Positions 11,798 through 62,281 are shown, counted from the stretch's first letter. The stretch: DNA of 64,000 nt from Piscicola geometra (GCA_943735955.1 OX030960.1:1152634-1216633), one strand, 5' to 3'. The notes: a model not told the origin generated them from the sequence alone. Translations and numbers: made by a program.

Positions 11798-13741
11798 CGA
11801 CGGCTGAAAGAACGCCAGTACTTCAAGACAAAGTCGCGGGCTGACAAAGAAGTCTACGACTTGGCCAAGGCTGATGCTCGACACGCCATAATGGAATCAC
11901 GAGTAGCTCAGCTCTCCAATGAAATAAATTCTTCAACAAATGCCAGATGCATGTGGCGCAACCTCAACAACATTCTCCACAACAAGTCATCAGATAATAA
12001 CAATCTATCTGATGATCAATGCAAGACACTAGCCAACACATTTAATGAATTTTTTATTAACAAAATCGAAACAATTCATCAAAACATCACACATCGTTTT
12101 TCCACTATTCAACTTCCACATGCTCACATTCACACTCCACCATCCCTTCCAACATTCCTCACTTCTTTCGAAATAGTCACTCCACCAGAAGTCATAAAAA
12201 TAATTCTCGACTCATGCAAAAAATCTTCTCCTATTGATCCTTACCCAAACAAAATTCTCATTCACTGCAGTTAGGTGCTATCAAAAGCATTCTCTTATCT
12301 TACCAATCTCTCCTTCTCTGAAGGTCAAATTCCGGCTTCTTTCAAAACGGCTCAAATCACCCCTCTCCTCAAAAAATCAAACCTTAATCCAGATCTACCA
12401 TCTAATTACAGACCAATATCTAACCTCAGTACCCTATCAAAAATTATAGAACGAATTGCACTGAAAAGACTTCAACCTCATCTAAGTGCAAATCCCAATT
12501 TTACATCCTATCAATCTGCATATCGAACCAATCATTCCACTGAGACTGCCCTCCTACATATTCTCGACAGTACCTTTACCTCGTGCGACGCAAAGAGCAC
12601 CACCATCTTGGCCAGCCTTGATCTCTCTGCTGCATTTGATACTATCACCCACTCAATCCTTATTGACAGACTCAACCGTGATTTCAGCATCAATGGCACT
12701 GCTCTATCCTGGTTGAAATCCTATCTGGGCAATCGCTCTCAATATGTCAAGATTGGCAATCATTTCTCTTCCACTGTCAACCTAGAACATTGTGTTCCCC
12801 AAGGCTCTGTCTTAGGCCCATTACTCTTCACCATATCTTCAGTCAGTCACATATTTCAAGAATTCAACATGCCCTTCCACCAATATGCTGATGATACTCA
12901 GCTTTTCTACTCCGTGAATCCCAAAAATCCATCACCTGACATTGCCAAATTAATTTCATGTACATCATCTCTAGAATCAAGGTTCCTTCATAACAATCTT
13001 CAATTAAATCCTACAAAAACAGAGATCATCAAGCTCGGTACTCCACAACAACTGAAATCACTCAATAATTCACAATCAATTTCCATTGACAAGGATACAC
13101 CTATCACAATCAACACACATCTAAAAACACTAGGCATCACACTTGACTCAAAGCTAAACTTTAATAATCACATCACCTTAATAACTCAATCATGTAATTA
13201 TCATCTTAAAGCAATCAAACATATCAGACCATTCCTATCAACAACTATAGCTTCATCACTCATCAGATGCTTAGTAATATCAAGGCTAGACTATTGTAAT
13301 GGTACACTATACAACATTCCCCAACAACAAGAAATTCGACTCCAACGAATCATGAACAAAGGCGCTCGAATCGCCTTAAACATCATAACACCTATTCAAC
13401 ATACCAGTTCATCCAAAAATTTAAAAAGTCTACACTGGCTTCCGGTAAAATTTCGCATTCCCTTCAAAATTGCCATCATCACTTTTAAAACACTTACAAC
13501 ATCTCAGCCTTCTTATCTCAGAAACCTACTCACCATCAAAACCAGCAATAAACATCTTCGTTCATCATCCACTACGACATTACTTAAAGCTCCTGTAAGA
13601 ACCAACATAGCCAACCGTGCATTCCGCCACTCATCACCATCAATCTGGAACAGCCTACCACCACACATTAGAAACAGCACATCTCTATCAATATTCAAGA
13701 AAACATTAAAAACTCATTACTTTCAACTAGCATTTAATTAA
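11798..13741 (+). pseudogene. CR1-like reverse transcriptase, one in-frame stop
   Basis: A single reading frame runs from the 5' break to 13741, interrupted only by TAG at 12272-12274. RT motifs are clear: NYRPISNLSTLSKIIERI, SLDLSAAFDTITHSILIDRL, VPQGSVLGPLLF and the catalytic YADDTQLF (about 12880-12905). They are followed by the thumb and the C-terminal RAFRHSSPSIWNSLPPHIR block typical of CR1/L2/Rex elements. RT copies element RNA into DNA at the insertion site. Only one stop mars it, so the insertion is fairly young, but it lacks endonuclease. Confidence 0.88.
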
Positions 13742-13973
13742 TCATCTTTTCTCTTGTTTTCTTTTATTTCATTGACTTATTCACTTAGTCATTCATTTGA
13801 AGTCATTTACTCAGTCATTTATTTCATGATTTAATTATTTATTTATTTTAATAAATTTATTTTTTTAAATCTATCATTATTATTATTCCACTAAGTACCT
13901 GACAAAGAGTGCTTCTGTTGCGTTCCTTAGCGCTATATAAATGAATTTTATTTGTATTATTATTATTATTATT
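11798..13973 (+). mobile_element. CR1/jockey-like non-LTR retrotransposon, 5'-truncated
   Basis: Carries a reverse transcriptase frame and ends in an AGCGCTATATAAATG tail followed by (ATT)n to 13973. No endonuclease domain remains, so the 5' half is lost, as is usual for target-primed insertions. Inserted inside SINE-like repeat B after GATGATTGT. Confidence 0.85.
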
Positions 13974-14319
13974 GGGTTTTGTGGTTTTGAGGAAGATGTG
14001 GTGATGATTGTGCTTTGGTATCAGTTTTGGTACTGTGGTGATGATTGTGTTGTGGTATGAGTGTTGGTGCTGTGGTGATGATTGACTTTTTTATTGGTGG
14101 TGATAGTGATTTTTTGGCGGTGATTGTCATGGTGGTGTGGGTGAGGTTGGATTATTGAGGTTGATTGTTTTTGTTTTTTTTAAATTATTTAAATTGCTAT
14201 ATATACATATATTTTTAGTGGTCTAAAAACCGTTTTATTCAACATATTTATTTGAAAAGCGCTTTTAAATAAGATAAAAAGCGCTATATAAATGCCTTTG
14301 ATTGGAGTGAAAAGAAAAA

Positions 14320-14856
14320 TTTTCCAATACTACAAGAAGTAGTCAAAATTTGTTTAGTATACCTGCAAGTTCTATTCCATGTGAACGGAATATTTCAACA
14401 TGTGGTCGTTTATCTTCAGACCCAAGATCCTCTAATTTGAAAGCTAAAACTCTTGACGGTTTAACTTGTGTGAAAATCCATAAAGACTCGATTGAATTAC
14501 TCAAAACAATACCTAACTTCAATACTTTCATTTCAATAAATATATGAAATTTAAATGGTGTTTTTTTATTTAAAAAAAGAAATATTTTCTAACTTTCAAA
14601 TAATATTTTAAAGAAATGTTAGGACTAGCAAGTTTTGGACCATTGAACACCGCAGAAAAAAAATAAATGAACAAAAAATTATTTTTGTGAACGGGTCGGG
14701 ACTGGGTCAAAAAGTTTCGGGAACGGGTCGGGACCAGTTCAAAAATGTTCGGGAACGGGAATCGAGTTGCAGGAACGGGACGGGACTGGAAAAAACAATT
14801 CTGGAACAGAACGGGACCGGGAATGAAAAATCATCCATGTCCGACCTCTAGTGTAT
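14320..14856 (+). mobile_element. hAT-G 3' end: dimerisation fragment and GGGAACGGG array
   Basis: The frame at 14350-14547 has SIPASSIPCERNISTCGRL, the hAT dimerisation motif, with no upstream catalytic part. After it, 14690-14830 is packed with GGGAACGGG/GGGTCGGGACTGG words and the copy ends TGTCCGACCTCTA. The same array and end recur at 17.2-17.4 kb and at both ends of 17487-20330. Confidence 0.7.
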
Positions 14857-15269
14857 ATGCATGTGAATATATAATTTTTATTTTTTAAAATTATTTTTTA
14901 TAAATAACCATTATAGAGGTTAAAAGATCTGCGTGATTTTTAACTCCCTAAACTAAACATTATTAATTTAGGAATAAGGCGTTTTTGTAGCCATGCTTTC
15001 TAACGTTAGGGTTAAATTATAATCTTAACAAGGTTTATTGTTTAAAATTTTCTTTTAAATATAAAAGCCAAAATTTGATTAAAATTGTTTTTAACATGCA
15101 GTTAAAGAAATATTTCTTATTAAGTTACAAAAATGTTAATAGAAACAATATATTTTCTAATTATTTAACTTTTAAAAACATTGGGGAATATTTATTATTA
15201 ATTTATTCATAGTAAATTTGCACACAAAAATAATAAATATACAATAAAAACTAATATTAATATTACCAC
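14857..15269. other. Region upstream of the DYRK1 start
   Basis: AT-rich, about 400 bp between a hAT end and the first recognised DYRK1 codon. Any promoter or 5' untranslated exon should be here or further upstream beyond the hAT fragment. No TATA or initiator can be supported. Confidence 0.3.
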
Positions 15270-32728
<17,459 letters not shown>

Positions 32729-32739
32729 AAGACGAAGAA

Positions 32740-32745
32740 ATTAAA
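32740..32745 (+). terminator. Possible polyadenylation signal ATTAAA
   Basis: Variant signal 12 bases after the DYRK1 stop; a canonical AATAAA occurs near 33347. Choice cannot be made from sequence. Confidence 0.25.
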
Positions 32746-33424
32746 TGCTATTGAAATTGTAGCATATTGATGCCGTATGCTGTCGCTGTGACATCTCCAT
32801 GTTGCTAATGCCTTACCATCTTTCAATTTTTGATATTTAGATATGAAATTTCAATCAAAAATAACTTACATTTTCATTTAAATCACTAAACATTTGTATA
32901 TAAATTTTAAGTTTTTCTTATATTTTACCGTATTCAACGCTGTTTTGGGACTTTGCTGTCATGCACTCATCCACATTTCTCGCTTCTCCACACACCTTCC
33001 CATCATCACCCTTCCTTTTTATTCTCTCTTCTTCTCTTCCTCTGCTACTGATACTCCTATTCTGGCATGATTCTGAATTCTCTTATAGTATTAGGACTTT
33101 GAATATTTAATAATAATTATTATTATTGTTGTTGTTATTGATTTAATAATCATTGTTATCGTAAACTTTGTTCTTCGGTATCTGCTATGACGTCGTCTCT
33201 TCTGATCTTGCACAATTCTTGTTGTCGCTTACGTAGGCAAGGCGTCCAACATTTCATGTCGTTCTCAAAATTACTCTGGATGGTGTACTCGTTGTTCTGA
33301 ATTATTTAAAAGTTTAATTTATTTTATTAAAATTTTTGTTTTGAAAAAATAAATGTAACTAAAGCAACTACGCATCATACAAATGAGACATCCACAAATT
33401 CCTTTTTCTTATCATATTTTTTTT

Positions 33425-34340
33425 ATTTTTTTTATTCATAATCTTTATTCTTCACGGCTTGACAGAACCAAGCCATGTTAAAAAAAATAAAAAATAGAAG
33501 GTGAACAAATACCAAAATAAAATCGAGAAAGCGAAACAGATTGAAATTTATAGATGAAAAATTATATAAATTTAAAATATATCATGACTAAAAGATAATT
33601 ATTACATTCTAAGGCAAATGATAATGGGTTTAAATCAAACAACTTGATCAAGAATATGGTGAATATGATAATAAATAAATAATACAAATCAGATATAAAT
33701 AAGTTTATTATATAGAATGAGATGTTTCAGAAGACGGGGGGAAAATGTTTTACTTTCAAAAGTGTTATATATTGGTGTATCGAATTTGTGCTTACGGGGT
33801 CTTAAGTTATGTGTAGATGTTTTGAGAGAAGGTAACATTTGGTGAAAAACGTAGTCGCAATTTATGGATATTTAAAAAATAGTTTAGTGTCTAAAGTGGT
33901 AAAAAAATGTGATAGACGGGTAGTGAGAGGGAAGATATTTAATTCTAATTAGTTTTTTATGAAAGATTGAAGTTGCTTGATTTGTTGCTGATTAGCAAAA
34001 CCAGTCCAAGAAGGAGCTGCATATTTAAAGTGAGAGATGATGAGGGACTCAGTGATGCCAAAGTCCCAAAGAGTCCATGGGAACGGATTGTTTTGATGGC
34101 ATAAAAAGTTTGAAAGCATTTTTTGGTAATATGATCTATTTTTATTGAAATGTTGAAAGTGTCAGTGAATGTGATACTTAAGATAGTGAGTTTGTTAGTG
34201 CGTTAGTTCGTTGAATGGATGGATGTAAAACTGGTGGTGTGATGTGTTTAAGACTAATGTAGACAGTCTACATTGTAGACTACGAGTTCCAATAAGGTTA
34301 AGTGAAAGATTACTGAGCTTGGCCACTTGAAAGGGAGTCA
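33425..34340 (-). mobile_element. Eroded non-LTR retrotransposon RT C-terminus
   Basis: On the minus strand, frames around 33950-34130 read, with breaks, KCFQTFYAIKTIRSHGL and FKYAAPSWTGFANQQQI. This matches the post-catalytic region of RTE/jockey-type reverse transcriptases. Many stops; old insertion. Confidence 0.55.
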
Positions 34341-34499
34341 AGCTCTAATTGGATAGTATGAAGACAGTCGACTTCGTTACAATTACTAATAATTTTAATA
34401 AATATAAATAGTTAACAAATCATTTTTAAGTTCAAAAAATACTTTAAGTAGCTATAATAATAGTTGTAACAAACATTTCATTGAGTGATATTAAAAGTT

Positions 34500-34600
34500 T
34501 TTTTAGTTAAATCTCCACAAGATGAGGTCTCCACAAGATGAGATCTCCACAGGATGAGGTCTCCACAGGATAAGGTTTCCTAGGAGGAGGTCTCCGAATA
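34500..34600 (+). repeat. Short tandem AGATGAGGTCTCCACA repeat
   Basis: The 17-bp unit CTCCACAAGATGAGGT occurs about five times with changes. A further repeat of a 48-bp CATCATTATTATCATCTC unit lies at 34765-34865. Confidence 0.6.
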
Positions 34601-34908
34601 CCTTTCTTGTATGATATCACCTTCCTGAACTGATTCAAAAAATTTATTTATAATTATGCTGATTGTCATAAATCATTTTTGAGCAAAAAAGTAATCCACA
34701 TATGAAAGTAAAAAAAACAAATCCATAAAGGATAACAAATGCAATTGTCACACATCCATTTATCATCATCTCAACAGTCCTTTTAATTAGCATCATCATT
34801 ATTATCATCTCAACAGTCTTTTTCATTAGCATCATCATTATTATCATCTGAAAAGTCTTCTTCAATAGCAAGTAAAGAAGCCTTATTTATTGTTCATTTT
34901 ACGATATC

Positions 34909-35560
34909 AATCAATCAATCAATCAAATAGATTTCTATAGCGCTCTTTCTTCAAATTCAAGAGCGCTCGTAAATAAATTTGTTAAACAGATATGTCTTCA
35001 GATCCTTACGAAAAGTAAATAATGATTTAGAAGTAGTTAAATAAGGAGGTAATGAGTTCCAAATATATGGACCTGCATAATGGAAAGAACGTTTAGCAAA
35101 AGAGTTATTAATGGAAGGGATGAAATAATGATTTTGAGTGGATGATCTTAAATCCCTTCTATGAGGGTGAGTTATTAATGATTTGAGGTAAATTGGGGAT
35201 ACTGGGGAGTTTTGTAATTTAAACATAAAAACACAGATTTTAAATATAATCCTAAATTTGATGGGGAGCCAATGTAATAAGATGAGAGAGGGTGTAATGT
35301 GGTGATAAATAGGAGTACGGCTAACGACTCTAGCAGCATAATTAAATACTTTATTTAATGGTTTTAAAGTAGTTTCAGGTAAATTATAATAGAGTGAGTT
35401 ACAATAGTCAATTCGAGATAAAACAAGTGCAGAGACTAACATCTTTAAAGAAGGGTCATCTAAGTAAGGTAATAATTGTCTGATACGTCTGAGATGAAAA
35501 TAGCAAGATTTAGTGACTGATAGAATTTGGTTTGATAATTTGCCGTCATATATACCGTGA
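34909..35560 (-). mobile_element. CR1-like LINE fragment b, with (TTGA)n tail
   Basis: On the minus strand 203 codons (35568-34957) encode the RT C-terminus: LRRIRQLLPYLDD, LVLSRIDYCNSLYYNLP, LHWLPIKFRI and RSFHYAGPYIWNSLPPYL. The 3' end has AGCGCTATAGAAATC and a TTGATTGA tail. It interrupts a repeat A unit (ATTTTACGATAT at 34895 on one side). Confidence 0.8.
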
Positions 35561-35660
35561 ACAATCATATACCTTTAAAAAATTATATAAAAAAGAAGTG
35601 AAAAAGCCTTAGTTCATTTTACGAGAGTTTCAGAAATCAAAAGAAAATATGGACTTTTTG

Positions 35661-36447
35661 CTGGGATACTTTGGAAAGCTTACTCGGAAGCATAGACATA
35701 GCAATATAAAAACAGCTGATGGCAATTTTTATTTATTTCTTGAATCAGCTGATTGTTGGTTTCTTACAATAACAAAAAGCGGCCATATTAATTTAGATTT
35801 CGGCAAACTATCCGAGGCGAGATATATCGTAAAATGAACAATAACTGAGGCTTCTTTTACTTCTTTTTTTACTTTTTTTTTAAAGTTATATGCTAGTTCA
35901 CGATATATATTTCGGCAAACTATCTGAGGCGAGATATATCGTAAAATGAACAAAAAATTAGGCTTTTTTTACTTCTTTTACGAATAATTTTTTGTGTAAT
36001 TAATAATAATTTTACTCAGTAATGTCAAATCTGGTATATATTTTGCTAAATTGTTTAATAAAAAGTTTTAGCTTTATATTTTTGGTCAGAGCAATAAAAG
36101 TCATCAGCAAAATGTTTTACTAGTAATATTATAGAAGTTAAAAGATCTAAGTGTTTTTCAACTCTCTAAACTAAACTAATATGAGAAAAAATCTTATTAG
36201 TTTAAAGTATTTTATTTTGCCTGTTAGCAATACCGTTTTATTACCACACAGCGATTTAAACATTGGAAATTTGTCTATGTTAATCGTTAATCTCATTTGC
36301 ATAAGATATGAGTACGCTTTCCAAAGTAAACCCTTTTTGCTATTGTTAGATACCAAACATCAGCTGATTCGACAAAGAAATAAAATTGCCATCAACTGTT
36401 TTATATTGCTCCGTCTATGCTTCCGAGTACCGTTTCTAAGATATCCC
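35661..36447 (-). mobile_element. Foldback repeat family A, copy 2
   Basis: Begins GGGATACTTTGGAAAG and ends CTAAGATATCCC. The first and last roughly 120 bp are inverted copies of each other (ACTCGGAAGCATAGAC ... GTCTATGCTTCCGAGT). In between lie two of the ACGATATATCTCGCC subunits and a long AT stretch shared with 9835-10220. Confidence 0.7.
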
Positions 36448-36479
36448 TGAAAAAATAAGGTTTAGTTTGAAAATCGTAC

Positions 36480-37655
36480 TCATAATTTATGCAAATGAGA
36501 TTAACGATTGAAATAGACAAATTTCCAATGTTTAACAGGCAAAATAAAATACTTTAAATTAATAAGATTTTTTTTCCATATTAGTTTAGTTTAGAGTTAA
36601 GAACTACGCAGATTTTTTGACTTTTATAATATTACTAGTAAAACATTTTGCTGATGACTTTTATTGCTCTGACCAAAAATATAAAGCTAAAACTTTTTAT
36701 TAAACAATTAAGCATAATATTTATGAATTTTTATAATATTTTTTAGTTAAATAAAGTGGTTTCATCTATCAATCAATCAATCAATCACTAATGATTTGTA
36801 TAGCACCCTTTACTAAAGAACAAAGGCGCTCTTCAAATAAATTTGTTAAATAAAACGGTTTTTAGACCACTACCAATATATGTATATATATAAATTTAAA
36901 AATATATATAAACACACAATCAACCTCAATAATCCAACCTCACCCACCCCACCATGACAATCACCGCCAAAAAATCACTATCACCATAAATAAAAAATTC
37001 AATCATCACCACAATACCAACACTCATACCACAGCACAATCATTACCACATCATCCTCAAAACAACAAAACACAATCATCATTCTTCTCAATTTTCTGTC
37101 TTGCCACTGGTGCCGAGGCTGGGAAAGAGGGTGAAGGAGAAGTCTTTGCCAACGCTGGTACTGCTGCTGCTATGGAAAGCTTTCTCCTTTATGTCACAGC
37201 TCACTTGATTCCCTGCGGCCATCTATTTTTTATGATTACGATGGAGTCGGTAATTGTTTATGTATATAAATAGGAATATCAATTTGAATAATTTTAATGT
37301 GAACAGATTTTACATTATGAATAAAATTATTAATTACTCAAAAAAGTATTCATAAAAGAAGAAGCCTTCTTTATTCATTTAACGATATATCTCGCCTCAG
37401 ATAGTTTGCCAAAATATATATCGTGAACTATCATATAACTTTAAAAAAATATGTAAAAGAAGAAGTAAAAGAAGCCTCAGTTATTGTTTATTTTACGATA
37501 TATCTCGCCTCGGATAGTTTGCCGAAAGCTAAATGGCCGCTTCTTGTTATTGTTAGAAACCAACAATCAGCTGATTGAAGAAATAAATAAACATTGCCAT
37601 CAGCTGTTTTTATATTGCTCTGTCTATGCTTCCGAGTACGATTTCCAAAGTATCC
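36480..37655 (+). mobile_element. Foldback repeat family A, copy 3, interrupted by repeat B
   Basis: Same orientation as copy 1 (9835-10711), opposite to copy 2. The two parts 36480-36769 and 37220-37655 are contiguous in copy 1. Ends CCAAAGTATCCC. Confidence 0.7.
36770..37219 (-). mobile_element. SINE-like repeat B, copy 2, with target duplication
   Basis: Flanked by CATCTAT at 36763-36769 and 37220-37226. Read on the minus strand it is 5'-truncated, ends in a GCGC box and a (TTGA)n tail, as expected of target-primed retrotransposition. Confidence 0.75.
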
Positions 37656-37819
37656 CAAAAAATAATGCAAACGATAAAAAAAGGTTTAGCTTAAAAACGG
37701 TACTCATTACTTATGCAAATGAGTTAACGATTGACATAGACAAGTTTCCAATGGTTAAATAGCTGTATGCTAATAAAACGGTAATGCTAATAGGCAAAAT
37801 GAAATAGTTTAAATTTATT

Positions 37820-37975
37820 GGGATACTTTGGAAAGCGTACTCGGAAGCATAGACATAGCAATATAAAAACAGCTGATGGCAATGTTTATTTATTTCTTGA
37901 ATCAGCTGATTGTTGGTTTCTTACAATAACAAAAAGCGGCCATATATATTTAGATTTCGGCAAACTATTCTTCCC
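37820..37975 (-). mobile_element. Foldback repeat family A, terminal fragment
   Basis: GGGATACTTTGGAAAGCG to GGCAAACTATTC, matching the terminal 150 bp of copy 2. It is followed by a CACCTATAGTAATATATA piece like the arms of the palindrome at 6.1 kb. Confidence 0.6.
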
Positions 37976-38709
37976 CATACACCTATAGTAATATATACTG
38001 GAACTCACTGATTACTTCTCGTTGTATTTTAGCATAACTCTATCGCGATCTTTGATTAACTTTATTTTCTTATATTACTGCTCACCTCAATTGTTTACCG
38101 ATCGATATTTATTTATCTTTAATTTTTTTAAACCTTTTTACTTCTGTTTTTTTAAATAAATTTAAAGTATTAAAAAATGCTTAAATTTTATATATCTTGA
38201 AGACATTATTCAATAAAGTTTTTGAAAAACCTTTCATTTATTTTCTAAAAAATAATATGCAAAATATAATAAAATTTTTTTTATTTAAATATATATCAAG
38301 AAGAAATCAGTGGATAGAAATTAACATCATGACAATAATTGAATATTAAACTATTCAGTTTAAAATACTAGGTAACTAGGAAATGCAGTAACAATTTTCA
38401 TAAAGGAAAAAAAAAGCATCCCAAAACCATTCTGATGTTTGAGGAACATTCATTCATTTTCTGTTTTGAATATTTGAAGAGATTGGCAATTTGATTGATT
38501 TAATATTTCCATCTCTAACAGCTACATGACTCTTCCTTTCAGTTGCAACTGATGTCTTGAAGCAGAATTTTTTCTTGTTTAGTCAACTTCTGAGATTTAA
38601 GTTTATCTAATACTTGAACTTTTCTGATGTTTCACTAATCTAATTATTAGATTATAATGAAAATATGAGTGAAGATGATGCAAAAAATATCACAAAACGG
38701 ACTTACTTT
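37976..38709. other. AT-rich spacer left of piggyBac copy 2
   Basis: No gene or transposon terminus recognised; possible eroded coding fragments only. Confidence 0.3.
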
Positions 38710-38713
38710 TTAA

Positions 38714-40509
38714 CCCATTAACGCATGACTCAAAGGAATTAATTAATTTTTTTACATTTTATTGAAAAACTGATTCTAAAAAATAAAATTAAAAAACTAG
38801 TCTAAAATATTTTATACGAAAAAAGTTATGATGAAAATAAAAAATGTCCTTAAAAAAGGACACTATGCGTTGCTACTGACGGTAATCACGATTCGTGGTA
38901 GATGCTGAAGCACTCCAAATGTAAAGCTAAATTACATTTAAGGCATTTTTTTTCCACTTTCTTTCCACATTACTTGCATCTTTTTTGGCCATCTTCAATT
39001 TTACCAATAAAATGATCTTTTCCATCGTATCGGACATCTGCAACACGCTTTTAGCTAAATTCATGGATTCTTTTTTTTCTTTTTTGATCTGTTTGAAACC
39101 ATATGAAAAAATTATAAATATTTCAGTATAACATGGAGTGTCTTTTGGTAAGCATTTTATTAGTTTAGATACCCCCGATCCACCAAGTCCTAATTCGCTA
39201 TTGAATTCTTCCGAGGCTCCTTGATACGGGTAACAGGTTACCCAATACCCAAGCCTATTATTTAGACACCAAACTTTATATCCAAACCTTATGGGTTTTC
39301 CTCTGATAAACTGTTTTGATGAATGCCTTCCATAATATGGCACCATTGATTCATCAATCGCCAAATGACATTCTTTGGGCCAAAATTTGAGAAATCTTTC
39401 ATTCATAGCATCAAATAATGGACGCACTTTGGCCATCTTGTCTAACTTATTAATTTTCTCGTTGTCATTGCAATGCAAATATCTTAATAACTCTTCAAAT
39501 CTGTTGACAGTCATAGCATTGCTTACAGCTAGATTGTGTACATCGTCGCTCTGTTCCCAGTACATCCTGCGGTTTGCAAAAGGAACATAACCTGAAAGCA
39601 TGAGTAAAGCCAGCACCACTCTATATTCATTTTCAGTAGCATTCAGCTGTTTTAGTTTTTGGCTGTCATATAAATTTGACATGTCTGTTATTAGCTTGAT
39701 GACTGGTACATCCAAAAATAAATTGAACAATGTGAGAGGAGACATTTTTTCTAAATTTGATTTGTCCTCTGAACTATTATCTGCCAATAATCCAGTAGTA
39801 ATGTCTTTTTTGGTCCATCTCCGATCAATTTAAATTTATTTTAGCTGGCCTTTTCACAGCAGTTTCTTCTCTAATTATAGTGGTTTTCTCTTCCCCAATT
39901 TTGGAAATTACTATTTCTGCTTCTGCATTTAGCTGGTTTCTTGATAAATTATCTAGGGTACCTTCACCATCCTCGGGTCCACTATCCTCATCAGAGCAGT
40001 TTGGGTCAGTAGGAGGAATCATGACTATATCTGCTGAAAAGAAATCATTGTCATCTTCCAAAATACTAATGACTTCATGAAGAGCGAATCTGAAAATAAT
40101 TTTTTTTACCATCTGTATTACTGCATAGTGTCCTTAAAAAAGGACACTCAATAAAACACAGTTTTTGGAAATAATATTACATGTAAAATGAAATTTATTT
40201 TAAAATAAGATATAAGAATGGATAACAATAAAATAATATTATAAATTATGAATGGTAGACATTAAATAAAATTATAACTAACTTTTTTTCATGAGCCATG
40301 ACAAAAACACAAAAAATTTAGTTATCGCCTTGAAAAATCAGAATATCGAAACAATTTATCAATTTCAAATCACAAAAATTTTTTTTAACAAAGACTTCAG
40401 TTTATATAGGACAGGATTAATTGCAAAGATAATAAATATAATCAAGATAACTATTATAAAAAAAACTTTTTATTGCTGTCCTTAAAAAAGGACAGTATGC
40501 GTTAATGGG
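38714..40509 (-). mobile_element. piggyBac element copy 2, TTAA-flanked
   Basis: TTAA at 38710-38713 and 40510-40513; ends identical to copy 1. The two copies match over almost their whole length, including the same AAGGAC palindromes, so they diverged recently. Confidence 0.92.
38886..40112 (-). pseudogene. piggyBac transposase pseudogene, copy 2
   Basis: Better preserved than copy 1. The 286-codon frame 39787-38927 runs through ATENEYRVVLALLMLSGYVP, MTVNRFEELLRYLHCND and the LAIDESMVPYYGRHS catalytic block. The acidic N-terminal part (40112-39825) is in another frame, and the Cys-rich C-terminal finger is frameshifted with one stop. The middle catalytic region is missing in the same place as copy 1, so both descend from one internally deleted parent. 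A full-length relative is needed to mobilise them. Confidence 0.85.
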
Positions 40510-40513
40510 TTAA

Positions 40514-41015
40514 TGATAAAAACACTTCAACTTTTTTTATTATCAAAGCCCATTTAGCCCATATAGGACCCACATAGGTTTTCCATAAAAACACTTTAAC
40601 TTTTTTTATTATTCAAAGCCCATTTAGCCCATATAGGACCCATAAAGGACCCACATAGGTTTTTCATAAAAACACTTTAACTTTTATTATTATTCAAAGC
40701 TCATTTAGCCCATTTAGGACCCATAAAGGACCCATATAAGTTTTCCATAAAAACACTTTAACTTTTATTTTTATTCAAAGCTCATTTAGCCCATTTAGGA
40801 CCCATATACTTCCCAAATAGGTTTTTCTTTAAAAACACGTTAAATTTTATTCTTTTTTAAAGCCCATTTAGCCCATATAGGACCCATATAGAGCCCATAT
40901 AGATAATCTCTAGCCCACGAAGCCCATATAGGACCCATATTGATTACCCTTAGCCCATTTAGCCCATATAGGCCCATATAGAATGTTTTTTTTAACCCAT
41001 ATAGAATGTTCACAG
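40514..41015 (+). repeat. Satellite-like tandem repeat, unit about 85-95 bp
   Basis: Units contain CATAAAAACACTTTAAC, then TTTATTATTCAAAGC and GCCCATATAGGACCCAT. About five imperfect copies with internal GCCCATATAG/GACCCAT short repeats. It begins directly at the right TTAA of piggyBac copy 2. Confidence 0.75.
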
Positions 41016-41607
41016 GGTATATAATATCACCAATCAAGAAAGAAATCGTCTACAGTCAGTTTTAAACAAGGCAGCTAGAATCACACTCAACTGTGATTAC
41101 CCAGGCCATCACATTGTTCAATCATCAAATGATAATCTTATACAACTTTCCTGGCTTCCTATAGATTTTCGAATATCCTTTAAAATAGCCATCACCACAT
41201 TCAAAATTCTTCAAACTTCAATACCGTCATATCTCAGCAAACTCATAACTAAAAAAACATCAAACAAACAACTGCGTTCATCTTCATCTCTTCTCTTCAA
41301 CCAAGAATCCACTACAAACAAAATCTCAAAAAGAGCATTCCGTCACGCAGCTCCAACAACTTGGAATGCCCTTCCACCTGCACTTCGAAGCATCAACCAA
41401 TTTTCGACTTTCAAAGCCAAACTGAAAACTCATTACTTTAACTTAGCCTATCATTCTTAATAATTACTCCATGCTACTCTTTGCTTTTCTTTTTATAAAA
41501 TTACTATTATAATTACTTTTATTTCTTTATTGCATTACGACGCAGTGAAAGCGCTTCAGTTGCGTGCCCGGGCGCTATACAAAAATGACAATTATTAATT
41601 ATTATTG
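41016..41607 (+). mobile_element. CR1-like LINE fragment c
   Basis: Frame from about 41040 to the stop at 41458 encodes NRLQSVLNKAARITLN, LSWLPIDFRISFKIA and RAFRHAAPTTWNALPPALR, the RT C-terminal block. The 3' end is GCGCTATACAAAAATGACAATT followed by the microsatellite below. Confidence 0.8.

Positions 41608-62281
<20,674 letters not shown>

Larger units (their letters stand above)
11575..14305 (+). mobile_element. SINE-like repeat B, copy 1, split by a CR1-like LINE
   Basis: The two halves 11575-11797 and 13974-14305 match, on the opposite strand, consecutive parts of 36770-37219 and 48728-49150. The interruption is exactly the LINE at 11798-13973. The 3' part ends AAAGCGCTATATAAATG, almost the same end as the CR1-like element. 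Repeat B is therefore likely a non-autonomous partner using the LINE's machinery (inference). Confidence 0.7.

Noticed and set aside
12234..12449. Overlapping frames inside the CR1-like RT (also 12486-12716)
   Set aside because: Shadows of the reverse transcriptase frame.
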